Positions 27,870 to 37,671 of a stretch of DNA of 64,000 bases are shown here, one piece after another (the first letter of the stretch is position 1; every line of letters begins with the position of its first letter). Source of the DNA: Corynebacterium sp. (GTDB lineage: Bacteria; Actinomycetota; Actinomycetes; Mycobacteriales; Mycobacteriaceae); NCBI RefSeq assembly GCF_030532195.1, contig NZ_JAUNLP010000001.1:310001-374000 (forward strand), read 5' to 3'. Below the pieces are notes generated by a model, which did not search any database, had not been told where the DNA came from, and was given only the letters and a program-made list of their open reading frames with translations. The translations under genes were made by a program, and so were the position numbers.

Positions 27870-27983
27870 CACTACGTGATCAGGGAGGGCTGGCCTCAAG
27901 CGAGGCATTAGGCATAGTAGCGCACGATGAGATGGCTGAATTACGAGGTTGGGGTAAAGCCGGAGTTAAATTGAAGCACTCAA

Positions 27984-28601
27984 TTAGATGCTGTTGCGCT
28001 TAATGCCAGACTCATCACCATCAATGGTGACGCGAACCTCATCACGGCCATAGAGCCACAGCACAAGTTCACCGACGCTACCGCTCACAGTCACAACCGG
28101 AGCACTCTTGTCACTATTGTCGACCAAGGTCGCAGCAACTCCGTCGTCACGCATGAAAACAACCGTCGAGGTCGAGCCACGTAGCATCATGCGGCCAGAG
28201 GTAGTGACCATCTTCCACAGATCGGTCTTTGCGGACGGCGGAAGCTGACGGACTGTCCAGCCTTCCTGTGCACGACGCACGTCTTCGTGGTGAACGAAGT
28301 TCTCGACAGTGTTGACATATTTGTCCGCCCACTTCATCGGGTTCCACTTTGGAGCACCACTGCCCCACTTCCCCACGACCTCTGCGTACGGCATCTGATC
28401 AACCTCTGCCGTTACGGAGTTCAGACGATCAGTCAGAGCCTTGACAAACATTCCGCCGGCAGCATCCGGGCGATTTTCACGGATATAGAGGTGATTAGCC
28501 AGATCTCGAGTGGTCCAGCCCTCACACAGCGTTGGCGCGTTGGGGCCGACGGCGAGCAGCAGGTTAGCTAGAGCTTCACGTTCCTGTTCTGCAAAAGTCA
28601 T
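27984..28601 (-). CDS. TIGR03085 / mycothiol-dependent isomerase-like (DinB fold) protein
   Basis: A 205-residue soluble protein. Start MTFAEQEREALANLLLAVGPNAPTLCEGWTTRDLANHLYIRENRPDA is the N-terminal helix pattern of the TIGR03085/MDMPI family, a four-helix DinB-like fold that commonly binds a metal through conserved His residues (here H37 in the LANHLYI block and a later HHEDVRR). The reaction is not known for this subfamily; some relatives are mycothiol-dependent isomerases. It lies between ftsK and rnj, an order also seen in C. glutamicum. Confidence 0.78.
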   Translation of the reverse strand: MTFAEQEREALANLLLAVGPNAPTLCEGWTTRDLANHLYIRENRPDAAGGMFVKALTDRLNSVTAEVDQMPYAEVVGKWGSGAPKWNPMKWADKYVNTVENFVHHEDVRRAQEGWTVRQLPPSAKTDLWKMVTTSGRMMLRGSTSTVVFMRDDGVAATLVDNSDKSAPVVTVSGSVGELVLWLYGRDEVRVTIDGDESGIKRNSI

Positions 28602-28628
28602 GGCACCAGCCTAGACCAGAAACACTAA

Positions 28629-28671
28629 AGCCCGCATCCGCACGAAAACTCGTGCTTATGATGCGGGCTTG
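28629..28671 (-). terminator. Terminator after RNase J
   Basis: Outer AAGCCCGCATC/GATGCGGGCTT arms (perfect 11 bp) hold an inner GCACGA/TCGTGC hairpin, 44 bases beyond the rnj stop. Confidence 0.8.
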
Positions 28672-28714
28672 TCAGCGACCTATGGCGGGTAGTCGCCCCA
28701 CGATGCGCGTCGGT

Positions 28715-30790
28715 TTAAACGCTCTCGCGGGACTCCCGGATATCGTCGTCGGTGACCTCATCGGTGGACTCAGAGGACATCGGAACGATCGTTGGGACAA
28801 CCATTGGGCTACGGCGCCACTTCTGGTTGATGACGCGCTCGGTGCGACGACGGACTTCCTGTGCCATGCGGTACGGATTGTTTTCGCCGCTGCCAGCCAA
28901 GTCGAAGAGCGTGTCATCGACAACTTGCTCTACGGTAGCGAGCACTTCCTTGGCATCGTCGGAGTAACCGCGGGCCTGCGCCTTCGGCTTCTCCAGCGGG
29001 CGGCCAGTACGGTTGTCGATAACGGCGGTGACAGTGATGAGACCGCCTTCGCGCAGTTCAGCGCGGTCAGCTAGAACGTCGGCATCGACATCGCCCATGG
29101 TGACACCGTCGACGTAGAGATTACCGACCGGAATCTGGCCAACCACGCGAGCGCGACCGTCGACGAGGTCCACAACAACACCATTTTGTGCCAGAACGAC
29201 GTTCTCCGGCTTCACACCGGTAGAGATTGCCAATTCCTTATTGGCGCGGATGTGGCGCCACTCACCGTGAATCGGCATGACGTTCGACGGACGAGCAGCG
29301 TTGTAGAGGAATAGCAGCTCGCCTGCGAAACCGTGGCCCGAGGTGTGAACCTTGGCGTCCTTGGAGGTGATAACCGTCGCACCAATCTGGGCGAGCATAT
29401 TGATGACACCGAAAACGGCCTCTTCGTTGCCCGGCACCAGCGAGGAACTCAGGATAATCAAGTCACCATCGCGAACCGTAATCTGGCGGTGCTCACGACG
29501 AGCCATGCGCGACAGAGCGGCCATCGGCTCACCCTGCGTACCGGTGGTAACCAGCACCACCTTGTGCGGAGCCATCCGAGCTGCCTCGTTCATCTCCACA
29601 ATGGTGTTCTCCGGCGCGGTCAAAAGACCCAGCTCCTGCGCGATGCGCATGTTACGAATCATCGAACGACCGTTGAAAGCGACCTTACGGCCGGCCTTCA
29701 CGGCAGCATCAATAACGGCCTGCACGCGGTAGACGTTAGAGGCAAACGCGGCAACAATTACTCGCTGCTTGGCATCCATAATCAGACGACGCAGAGTCGG
29801 AGCCAATTCTGCCTCCGAGTCCGAGAAGCCCGGAATGGTTGCGTTGGTGGACTCACACAGGAACAGGTCAATGCCTTCATCACCGTAGCGGCTCAGTGCC
29901 GGCAGGTCAGTCGGCTTTCCGTCCGGCGGAGTCTGGTCCATCTTCACGTCACCGGTGTGAACAACCATGCCGGCACCGGTCTTGATGACGATGCCCAGAC
30001 ACTCCGGAATGGAGTGGTTAACGTTGAAGAAGCGCAGGTCGAACGGGCCACGCTGGATGTGGCTGGTGTCGTTGACCTCGATAACCTTCGGACGCTGACG
30101 GTGCTCCTGCGTCTTGGCCTGAATCAGCGCCAAGGTAAAGCGGGAAGCGATAATCGGAATATCCGCGCGCTGCTTCAGCAGCCACGGGATAGCACCAATG
30201 TGGTCCTCGTGACCGTGGGTTACTACCAGTGCTTCAACGCGATCCCACTTGTCCTCCATGTAGGAGAAGTCCGGCAGAATCAGGTCAACGCCCGGTTCGT
30301 CGGAGCTCGGAAACAGCACACCACAGTCAACGATGATTAGGCGGTTCTTGTACTCGAGCACGGTCATGTTACGACCGATCTCCGAGATACCGCCGAGCGC
30401 GACAACACGCAGACCGTCCTTCGGCGCCTTCGGCGGTGCGGGCAGACGCTGAGTCAGGTCAGCACCCTGCATCGACTGCACGACGTTACGGCGATTTCCG
30501 CGTCCGCCGCGACCGCCACGGCCACCGCGATTGCCGCCACGCCCGCCACGTCCCCCACGGGAATTGCGTGACGACGAATTCTGCGACTTCTTAGCTCCGC
30601 CGCGAGAGTCGTTCTTCTCCGAACGTCCATTGCCACCGGAGTTCTTACGGTCCCCGGAGCGCTGAGAAGACTTCGACTCGTTCGAACCGGAGTTCTTCTT
30701 CTGCTGCTGCTCTGCTACAGCAACATCGGACTCAGACGGCGGGCCAGCCTTCCGAGTCACCTTGCGGGCGCGATTGCGTCCTTCAGCCAC
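28715..30790 (-). CDS. rnj: Ribonuclease J
   Basis: Metallo-beta-lactamase-fold RNase with endo- and 5'-exonuclease activity for mRNA decay and rRNA processing. The 691 residues have the zinc motif THGHEDHIGAIPW, beta-CASP motifs (FASNVYRVQA, then GTQGEPMAALSRM) and the late metal block SGHGF. The first about 110 residues are a low-complexity extension rich in Lys/Ser/Asn and then RGG/GRGG repeats, probably RNA-binding and disordered. The GTG start shares its first base with the dapA TAG stop (TAGTGG), so the two are translationally coupled. Confidence 0.95.
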   Translation of the reverse strand: MAEGRNRARKVTRKAGPPSESDVAVAEQQQKKNSGSNESKSSQRSGDRKNSGGNGRSEKNDSRGGAKKSQNSSSRNSRGGRGGRGGNRGGRGGRGGRGNRRNVVQSMQGADLTQRLPAPPKAPKDGLRVVALGGISEIGRNMTVLEYKNRLIIVDCGVLFPSSDEPGVDLILPDFSYMEDKWDRVEALVVTHGHEDHIGAIPWLLKQRADIPIIASRFTLALIQAKTQEHRQRPKVIEVNDTSHIQRGPFDLRFFNVNHSIPECLGIVIKTGAGMVVHTGDVKMDQTPPDGKPTDLPALSRYGDEGIDLFLCESTNATIPGFSDSEAELAPTLRRLIMDAKQRVIVAAFASNVYRVQAVIDAAVKAGRKVAFNGRSMIRNMRIAQELGLLTAPENTIVEMNEAARMAPHKVVLVTTGTQGEPMAALSRMARREHRQITVRDGDLIILSSSLVPGNEEAVFGVINMLAQIGATVITSKDAKVHTSGHGFAGELLFLYNAARPSNVMPIHGEWRHIRANKELAISTGVKPENVVLAQNGVVVDLVDGRARVVGQIPVGNLYVDGVTMGDVDADVLADRAELREGGLITVTAVIDNRTGRPLEKPKAQARGYSDDAKEVLATVEQVVDDTLFDLAGSGENNPYRMAQEVRRRTERVINQKWRRSPMVVPTIVPMSSESTDEVTDDDIRESRESV

Positions 30791-31695
30791 TACAGAACAC
30801 CTGCCTTCCGCATAGCTTCTTCAAGCAACTCAAGTTGCTGGTCATTAGGTGCGATTTGCGGCAAGCGCGGATCTCCTATCTCAATGCCCTGCAGACGCAG
30901 AGCGGACTTAGCAAAACTTACACCACCGAGCGCAGCCTGAGCTGCAAACAGCGGAGTCATCTTTGCGTGGGCCGCCTGAGCTCCAGCCAAATCGCCCTTG
31001 TCAAAGCACGAGCGAACTTCTGCCAGAAGCTTCGGAGCAGCATGCCCGATAACGGAGATAAAACCAGTAGCGCCAATCGACAGCCACGGCAAGTTCAATA
31101 CATCGTCACCGGAGTACCACGCCAAATCAGTATTAGCGATAATTCCTGCGGCAGCGCCCAAATCACCCTTGGCATCCTTAACAGCCTTAATGTTTGGGTG
31201 CTCCGACAGTCGGTAAATGGTATCAACTTCGATTGGAATAACCGAACGCGGCGGAATGTCGTACAGGCACACAGGCGCGTCAGCGGCATCTGCTACCGCC
31301 GTAAAGTGGCGGTACAGACCTTCTTGATTCGGCTTGGAGTAGTACGGCGTGACCACGAGCAGCGAATCCGCGCCCGCAGCCACCGAAGCCTTGGCCAGCT
31401 CAATCGAGCTAGCGGTGTTGTTCGTGCCAGCACCGGCCATAAGCTTGACCGAATCACCGAGTTCAGCACGGACGGCCTTGAGCAGAGTGAGCTTCTCCTC
31501 CGTCGTGGTCGTCGGCGACTCACCGGTAGTACCAGCCAAAATCAGGGCATCCAGGCCGTTGTCAACGAGGTGGCCGGCAAGCCGTACACCAGCGTCAACA
31601 TCCAGGTTGCCCTCCTTATCAAAAGGGGTCACCATAGCTACGGCAACGGTGCCGAAAATGTCAGCACCGCGTGTTGAGACAAGTCCTGTGCTCAT
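30790..31695 (-). CDS. dapA: 4-Hydroxy-tetrahydrodipicolinate synthase
   Basis: First committed enzyme of the lysine/DAP branch, condensing pyruvate with aspartate semialdehyde. The 301 residues have the motif [16 protein letters not shown], the tyrosine block [12 protein letters not shown], and the Schiff-base lysine in [11 protein letters not shown]. Start [15 protein letters not shown]. It sits in the order dapB-thyX-dapA-rnj on the minus strand. The 58-base gap from thyX may hold its own promoter. Confidence 0.96.
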   Translation of the reverse strand: MSTGLVSTRGADIFGTVAVAMVTPFDKEGNLDVDAGVRLAGHLVDNGLDALILAGTTGESPTTTTEEKLTLLKAVRAELGDSVKLMAGAGTNNTASSIELAKASVAAGADSLLVVTPYYSKPNQEGLYRHFTAVADAADAPVCLYDIPPRSVIPIEVDTIYRLSEHPNIKAVKDAKGDLGAAAGIIANTDLAWYSGDDVLNLPWLSIGATGFISVIGHAAPKLLAEVRSCFDKGDLAGAQAAHAKMTPLFAAQAALGGVSFAKSALRLQGIEIGDPRLPQIAPNDQQLELLEEAMRKAGVL

Positions 31696-31753
31696 TGTTG
31701 ACTACCTTTTCCTAAAAATTCCTATCAACTATATCTTCACACTGTACGTGTCA

Positions 31754-32506
31754 TCAGCCTTCGAAGGCGTAAGGACTCGATGCGATGACCGATCCGTCAC
31801 GCAACGTGTTGATCTCAAAGTCCCCGAATGCCACGGGCGCACAGCGCTGTAGCTCTTTCAGACAAGCGACCGCCAACTCGCGGATTTCACCGTCGGCGTG
31901 CTCGGTTGCGCGCATAGAGATGAAGTGACGCCACGAGCGGAAGTTGCCTGTGACCACGATTCGAGTCTCAGTGGCATTGGGCAATACTGCCCTGGCAGCC
32001 TGCCGCGCTTGCTTACGGCGCAAAATAGCATTGGGCTCGTCCGCCCACTTCTCCTCAAGCGCATCTAATAATTCACCATAGGCGAAACGCGACTGATCGA
32101 CCGCACTTTCAAAAACTCGCAACAGCTCGGGGTCTTGCGCAATGGCGGGTGGAACAACCACATTGTTCGAGCTAGCAGGCACAAATCGCTGTGATAATTG
32201 CGAGAAGGAAAAATGACGATGCCGCGTCAATTCGTGTGCACACGACCGCGAGAGTCCGCGAACATAAATGCTGGCGCTAGCGTGCTCAAACAGCGAGGTA
32301 TGCCCCACCTCGAGGACATGGCGCAAATAGCCCTCGTTGGTCGCCGTGCGCGGATTGGGCTTGTCCCACGTTTCGTAGCACGCACGTCCCGAAAACTCGA
32401 TAAGCGCTTCCCCACCGTCGGCGTCGGTCTCGAAACCGATGTCCTCCGGTGGGAAAAAATTAGTCGCGGCAATCAGCTGCGCCGATAAAGTGACGTTTTC
32501 CGACAT
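31754..32506 (-). CDS. thyX: Flavin-dependent thymidylate synthase
   Basis: Makes dTMP from dUMP with FAD and methylene-folate. The 250-residue protein carries the ThyX signature in [17 protein letters not shown] (RHR-x7-S) and the block [22 protein letters not shown]. The ATG at 32506 has AGGAG about 10 bases upstream; the GTG at 32512 is too close to it. It lies 20 bases after dapB and before dapA, a conserved actinobacterial arrangement. Confidence 0.95.
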   Translation of the reverse strand: MSENVTLSAQLIAATNFFPPEDIGFETDADGGEALIEFSGRACYETWDKPNPRTATNEGYLRHVLEVGHTSLFEHASASIYVRGLSRSCAHELTRHRHFSFSQLSQRFVPASSNNVVVPPAIAQDPELLRVFESAVDQSRFAYGELLDALEEKWADEPNAILRRKQARQAARAVLPNATETRIVVTGNFRSWRHFISMRATEHADGEIRELAVACLKELQRCAPVAFGDFEINTLRDGSVIASSPYAFEG

Positions 32507-32526
32507 TTTCACGTAACTCCTGGTGC

Positions 32527-33318
<792 letters not shown>

Positions 33319-33435
33319 TTACCTTAGGATGTTCGTGGCAACTTGTGTGCCAACGCCCCCAGTCATTGGGTCGTCAATATCCCAAGATTTTGATTTTTTG
33401 ATTTTTCAATAACGATAACTAGAAAGTAGCTTCAC

Positions 33436-34914
33436 TTGGTTTCTGAGTCTCACGATTCCGAGCCCTCATCGCACGTCTCATCTAACTCGGAATCCCATTC
33501 CGCCTCGGCACCTGCCAACGCTTATATGGCAATCTATGTGCTGCTGGCAGCGGCATTTATGGCAATTTTGAATGAGACTGTCATGAGTGTCGCAATTCCG
33601 GTCGTCAAAGCCGATTTGGGTATCACCGCTGCGACTGCCGGTTGGCTGACGACGTCGTTTCTGCTGACCATGGCCGTCGTCATTCCGATGACCGGCTACT
33701 TGATTTCCACAGTTCCCATCCGCACGCTCTTCACCGTCTGTCAGGGACTCTTCGTCGCAGGTACCGCTATCGGTGTCTTTGCGCCGAACTTCGCAGTCGT
33801 TCTGCTCGCTCGTATTGTGCAGGCCAGCGGCACCGCCGTGCTTCTGCCGCTACTTATGACCACGGTGCTCAATGTCGTACCCGAGCACGAACGCGGTCGC
33901 ATGATGGGACGCATGAGCGTGGTCATCGCCGTGGCACCTGCTATCGGCCCGACCATCTCCGGATTAATTCTGCAGGTCGCCAACAACAATTGGCACGCAC
34001 TCTTCGACACGATGCTGCCGTTGAGTCTCATTGTTTTGGTAGTCGGCGCATTCCTCGTCCCGAAGATCGAAGAGGACTCCACCAAGCATCTCGACGTCCT
34101 CTCCGTGTTCCTCAGCGCCGGCGCGTTTGGCCCGCTGGTGTACTCGCTCAGCCGCGTGGGTGCGGAGTTCACGCTTATCGACGGAATCCTCGGCGCGGCC
34201 GGAGTTGTGCTGCTTGTGCTCTTTGTGGTGCGTCAGCGTCGCCTCGCACCCGACAATCGTGCCCTCATTGATTTGCGGGCTTTCCGTACCAAGAGCTTTA
34301 GGCTTTCCACCATTATTCTGTCGGTCGGCTTCATGTTGATGTTCGGTGTCATCATCATCCTGCCGCTCTACCTCAGCCAGCGTGGTGTCGATGTCAAGAC
34401 CATCGGCTTGATTGTCATGCCTGGTCCGCTGATTATGGGTCTGATGGGCCCAGCCATCGGCCGGCTCTTTGACAAGTACGGCCCACGGCCATTGGCAATC
34501 CCCGGCGCTGTACTGCTGGCCCTGGGACTCTTTGGCTTGGGCTTTATTTCGGCTACGACACCACTGTGGTGGATTGTCACCTGCCACATTGTGTTTGAGA
34601 TTGGCCTTGGTCTGCTGTTTACGCCGCTGTTTACTTTCGGCCTCGGCGACCTGCCACGCGATCTTTACCCGGATGGCTCGGCAATTATGAATACGCTGCA
34701 GCAGGTTGCCGGTGCAGTTGGTACGGCACTGTTTGTGGCAATGTCCGCCATTATTACCGCGGGCCTGTCGGGTGCCGGAGTCGCCGATGCCAACACCGAC
34801 GACATCATTCGCGGTTACGGCATCTCGATGTTTGTCTCAGCGGCTCTCGGCATTGTGCTGATCTTTATGACCACGCTGCTCAAACCTCAGCGTAAGAAGT
34901 TTGAGCTGCAGTAG
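33436..34914 (+). CDS. MFS drug exporter, DHA2 (LmrB/EmrB-like) family
   Basis: A 492-residue membrane protein with about 14 hydrophobic segments. After a Ser-rich start, the DHA2 signature appears (MAILNETVMSVAIPVVKADLGITAATAGWLTTSFLLTMAVVIPMTGYL), and motif C-like SGTAVLLPLLMTTV follows. The closest known type is the lincomycin/multidrug exporter LmrB. The start is probably the TTG at 33436, but it lacks a strong ribosome-binding site, so the first residues are unsure. An AT-rich promoter (TTGATT with GATAAC) lies in the gap from dapB. It is an accessory gene not in the core order. Confidence 0.85.
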   Translation: MVSESHDSEPSSHVSSNSESHSASAPANAYMAIYVLLAAAFMAILNETVMSVAIPVVKADLGITAATAGWLTTSFLLTMAVVIPMTGYLISTVPIRTLFTVCQGLFVAGTAIGVFAPNFAVVLLARIVQASGTAVLLPLLMTTVLNVVPEHERGRMMGRMSVVIAVAPAIGPTISGLILQVANNNWHALFDTMLPLSLIVLVVGAFLVPKIEEDSTKHLDVLSVFLSAGAFGPLVYSLSRVGAEFTLIDGILGAAGVVLLVLFVVRQRRLAPDNRALIDLRAFRTKSFRLSTIILSVGFMLMFGVIIILPLYLSQRGVDVKTIGLIVMPGPLIMGLMGPAIGRLFDKYGPRPLAIPGAVLLALGLFGLGFISATTPLWWIVTCHIVFEIGLGLLFTPLFTFGLGDLPRDLYPDGSAIMNTLQQVAGAVGTALFVAMSAIITAGLSGAGVADANTDDIIRGYGISMFVSAALGIVLIFMTTLLKPQRKKFELQ

Positions 34915-34951
34915 TTTTCCTTTTCCCCGCAGGGGCGCGGGAGGGAGGCGA

Positions 34952-37363
34952 CTAGACTAGCCGGCTTGCTCCCGGCCCCGGGTTGGCAACGAGGAATTCC
35001 GGTTCAGGCATTCCTCGGTCACGGAAGGCTGTAGCGATTGCATCGGCTGCAGCCCTGACGTGGTCATGTGGCAGCAGCGCAATGGCGCTGCCACCAAAGC
35101 CGCCGCCGGTCATTCGGGCACCTAGTGCCCCCTGCTCTAGTGCCACATCTACGGCCACATCCAGCTCAGGACAGGAAACTTCGTAGTCCTCCTTCAGTGA
35201 AAGATGGCTTGCCACCATCAAAGTGCCAAAGGCATCGAAGTCGCCCTCAGCGAGCTTTTCAATGGCCTGCGCAGTCCGATCGGTTTCGGTAACAACGTGA
35301 CGAACTCTGCGCGCTACCGTATCCACCCACTGATCTTTATCGGTGTCTGCAGGAACATTGTCCTGGGCCCAATCGATAGCAGCTCCCACAGCATCACTCA
35401 TCCCGCGGAAGTTCGGTACCGCAAGACCGCTTGTCACAGCATCGATAATTCCTCGACGCGACGCATACTGTCCATCAGAGAGGCTGTGCCGCACATTGGT
35501 GTTGATTACTAAAATTTCGAGGTCCTTGTCTGCGAAGGCGGCCTTTACAAGCTGGTCCGAATTCTTCGCAAAGTCAATGGCCAGCGCGTGATTTTCCTTG
35601 CCCTTGATGGAAATACGCTGATCCAGACCACCGGTAGAGGCACCAACTACCTCATTTTCTGCGCGGATGGCCGCCTCAATGATTCCCTGCTTCTCCTCCT
35701 CGTTGGCACTGCGACCGTGCACGAGCTCGAAGGCTGCAACGCCGACGGAGCACTCCAATGCGGCAGAGCTGGACAGCCCAGAGCCGATTGGAACATCCGA
35801 GGAAATTGCAATGTCAAAGTTTGGGCAATCTGCAGGCAGCAGCCCTGCCTCACGCATCGCCCAGACGGTGCCGACTGCGTAGCCTGTCCAATTCGCAGGT
35901 GAACTCGGGCCGACATCGGACATTGGAATGACAACGGGATTGTCACCTTCTGCGGCATCGTCCTTTGTCATCAGGTCCGAGACGATTCGCACGGTCCACG
36001 GGCTACTATCCGTATGAGCACTCACCGCTGCAAAAGTATTCTGCGTCAACGCGAACGGCAGGCAGATACCGTCGGCATAGTCGACGTGCTCACCAATCAG
36101 GTTCACCCTGCCTGGGGCTGCGAAAACGCCCTGTGGTGTTGATCCGAAACTACGGCGGAATTGCTCAGTTACATCAGAAACTGCCTGCTTATGGGTACGA
36201 GTAGGCAGCCAGCGAGTCTGGCCAACTTCCCGGAAGCGGTCCGCGATTGCCTCTGGTGTTGTATCCGAAATCCAGGCTCCCTGCCCGGACTCTGAACCGG
36301 CAAGGAACTTCATGCGTCCTGCGGAGCGCATCATGGAATAGAGCTGTAGGTGGAAGCGCCCAAATTGATGATCCTCGCCTACCGGAGCTTGGTTCCAGGC
36401 TGCGATGTACGGCGTTTTGTCGATGCCGGGGAAGAACCGGTCAATACGTCGCAGCAGGTCAAGATACATTGCCGCCAGCTCGTCCTTTTCCGCATCGGTC
36501 AGCTCCTGGAAGTCGCCGACGGCGCGGTTTGCCATCAGCATGACTTCGACTGGCCACTTTGCTGCAGCTGGCACGAAGGCGGTGAAGTATTCCCCTTCTG
36601 CGATGATGCGTCGACCTGAAGTCTTTTCAGCCGCCAGGACATCATCAAAAAGGTCGCGACCGGTGGTGTCAAAGTGGGCCTTCGCGCGTGCCGCGATGGC
36701 GGCCGCACGAGGTGGCAGATAAGGGTAGGAGTAAATCTGCCCATGCGGATGCTGCAGTGTCACCCCGATTTCCTTGCCCCTGTTTTCAAAGGGGAATACC
36801 AACCGCACGCCGTCAATCTTGCTGAGTTCCGCTGTGCGGTGCGCCCACGCTTCAATAACGGTGCGGGCACGTGTGAAGGTCAGATCGCGGAAGGAGTCGG
36901 AAACATTCGGCGTGAAACACACAACTTCACACCGAGCCAAGGCCGGCTTGCGAGGGAATATCTCGGCACCGTCGACTGTTGTGGCAAAGTCATCTGGAAC
37001 CTCCATGTGCATCGACAACGATGGGAAGCGGTTTTCAAACACCACCACGTCGTAGTCGCTGGCAGGCACCTCTGTGGGAAGCTGACCAGGCAGCGTCGGC
37101 GCCAATGGGTTCTCACCGGCAGGAGGCATAAAGGTGCGGTTCATACGGTGTGCCGCGTAGCAGTACCAATCACCTGTCAGAGGGTCTTGGCGCAGCTCTG
37201 ACTCCGTAATCGCCTTGGGCAGATCACGTTCGTCCGTTAACTTTCGAGTCTTCTTACCCGAAACATAGTCCGGTTCATCGTCGAAGTAGATTAGCTCGCG
37301 ACCGTCGGCAAGCGTAGTGCGCGTTACCGAAAAAGCGTGAGAATGCGGGGTGTCGGTTGTCAC
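34952..37363 (-). CDS. galTK: GalT-GalK fusion: galactose-1-P uridylyltransferase and galactokinase
   Basis: One 803-residue chain carries two Leloir enzymes. Residues about 1-385 are GalT, with the active HPHGQ motif at about 205-209 (GVTLQHPHGQIYSYP) and the C-terminal block KFLAGSESGQGAWISDTTPE. Residues about 390-803 are GalK, with GRVNLIGEHVDYADG (about 418), the GHMP ATP loop DVPIGSGLSSSAALE (about 523-537) and TGGGFGGSAIAL near the end. No stop or frame change lies between them. Start GTG at 37363 with a perfect AAGGAGG; it lies 10 bases after the small membrane gene, in the operon behind the symporter. galE is not in the window. Confidence 0.93.
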   Translation of the reverse strand: MTTDTPHSHAFSVTRTTLADGRELIYFDDEPDYVSGKKTRKLTDERDLPKAITESELRQDPLTGDWYCYAAHRMNRTFMPPAGENPLAPTLPGQLPTEVPASDYDVVVFENRFPSLSMHMEVPDDFATTVDGAEIFPRKPALARCEVVCFTPNVSDSFRDLTFTRARTVIEAWAHRTAELSKIDGVRLVFPFENRGKEIGVTLQHPHGQIYSYPYLPPRAAAIAARAKAHFDTTGRDLFDDVLAAEKTSGRRIIAEGEYFTAFVPAAAKWPVEVMLMANRAVGDFQELTDAEKDELAAMYLDLLRRIDRFFPGIDKTPYIAAWNQAPVGEDHQFGRFHLQLYSMMRSAGRMKFLAGSESGQGAWISDTTPEAIADRFREVGQTRWLPTRTHKQAVSDVTEQFRRSFGSTPQGVFAAPGRVNLIGEHVDYADGICLPFALTQNTFAAVSAHTDSSPWTVRIVSDLMTKDDAAEGDNPVVIPMSDVGPSSPANWTGYAVGTVWAMREAGLLPADCPNFDIAISSDVPIGSGLSSSAALECSVGVAAFELVHGRSANEEEKQGIIEAAIRAENEVVGASTGGLDQRISIKGKENHALAIDFAKNSDQLVKAAFADKDLEILVINTNVRHSLSDGQYASRRGIIDAVTSGLAVPNFRGMSDAVGAAIDWAQDNVPADTDKDQWVDTVARRVRHVVTETDRTAQAIEKLAEGDFDAFGTLMVASHLSLKEDYEVSCPELDVAVDVALEQGALGARMTGGGFGGSAIALLPHDHVRAAADAIATAFRDRGMPEPEFLVANPGPGASRLV

Positions 37364-37373
37364 TTTCTCCTCC

Positions 37374-37655
37374 TTATGATTCTTCGACAACCGTTGGGCG
37401 CAGTTTTGCCCAGACAAAGAAAACGATTGCAAAGACGACCAGTGCTACTCCGCTGTACAGGTTATACATCGGTTCTTTGGCAACGTTGGTCTCTGGGTTT
37501 ACTCCGGGATCGAGGAACAGCCACGACAGCAGCAAAATGATGCCGTAGAGACCAATCAGAGCCCCAATGACGTTGCGAATGTCAAAGGCACCTGCCTTCT
37601 TTTTACCGGTGCTGGCAGTCGCTTTGTCAGCTGAATTGTTTTGTGTGCGCGACAT
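37374..37655 (-). CDS. Small two-helix membrane protein linked to symporter
   Basis: A 93-residue protein with a polar, Lys-rich start and two membrane helices (about 30-48 and 67-86). It lies 16 bases after the sodium symporter gene and 10 before galTK, so it is part of the same transcript. Small membrane proteins accompany several SSS carriers (E. coli YjcH with ActP; a similar small gene beside mctC in C. glutamicum, recalled). A role in folding or modulating the galactose carrier is inferred. I do not recognise a named family. Confidence 0.8.
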   Translation of the reverse strand: MSRTQNNSADKATASTGKKKAGAFDIRNVIGALIGLYGIILLLSWLFLDPGVNPETNVAKEPMYNLYSGVALVVFAIVFFVWAKLRPTVVEES

Positions 37656-37671
37656 GATCTCTCACTAGCTC

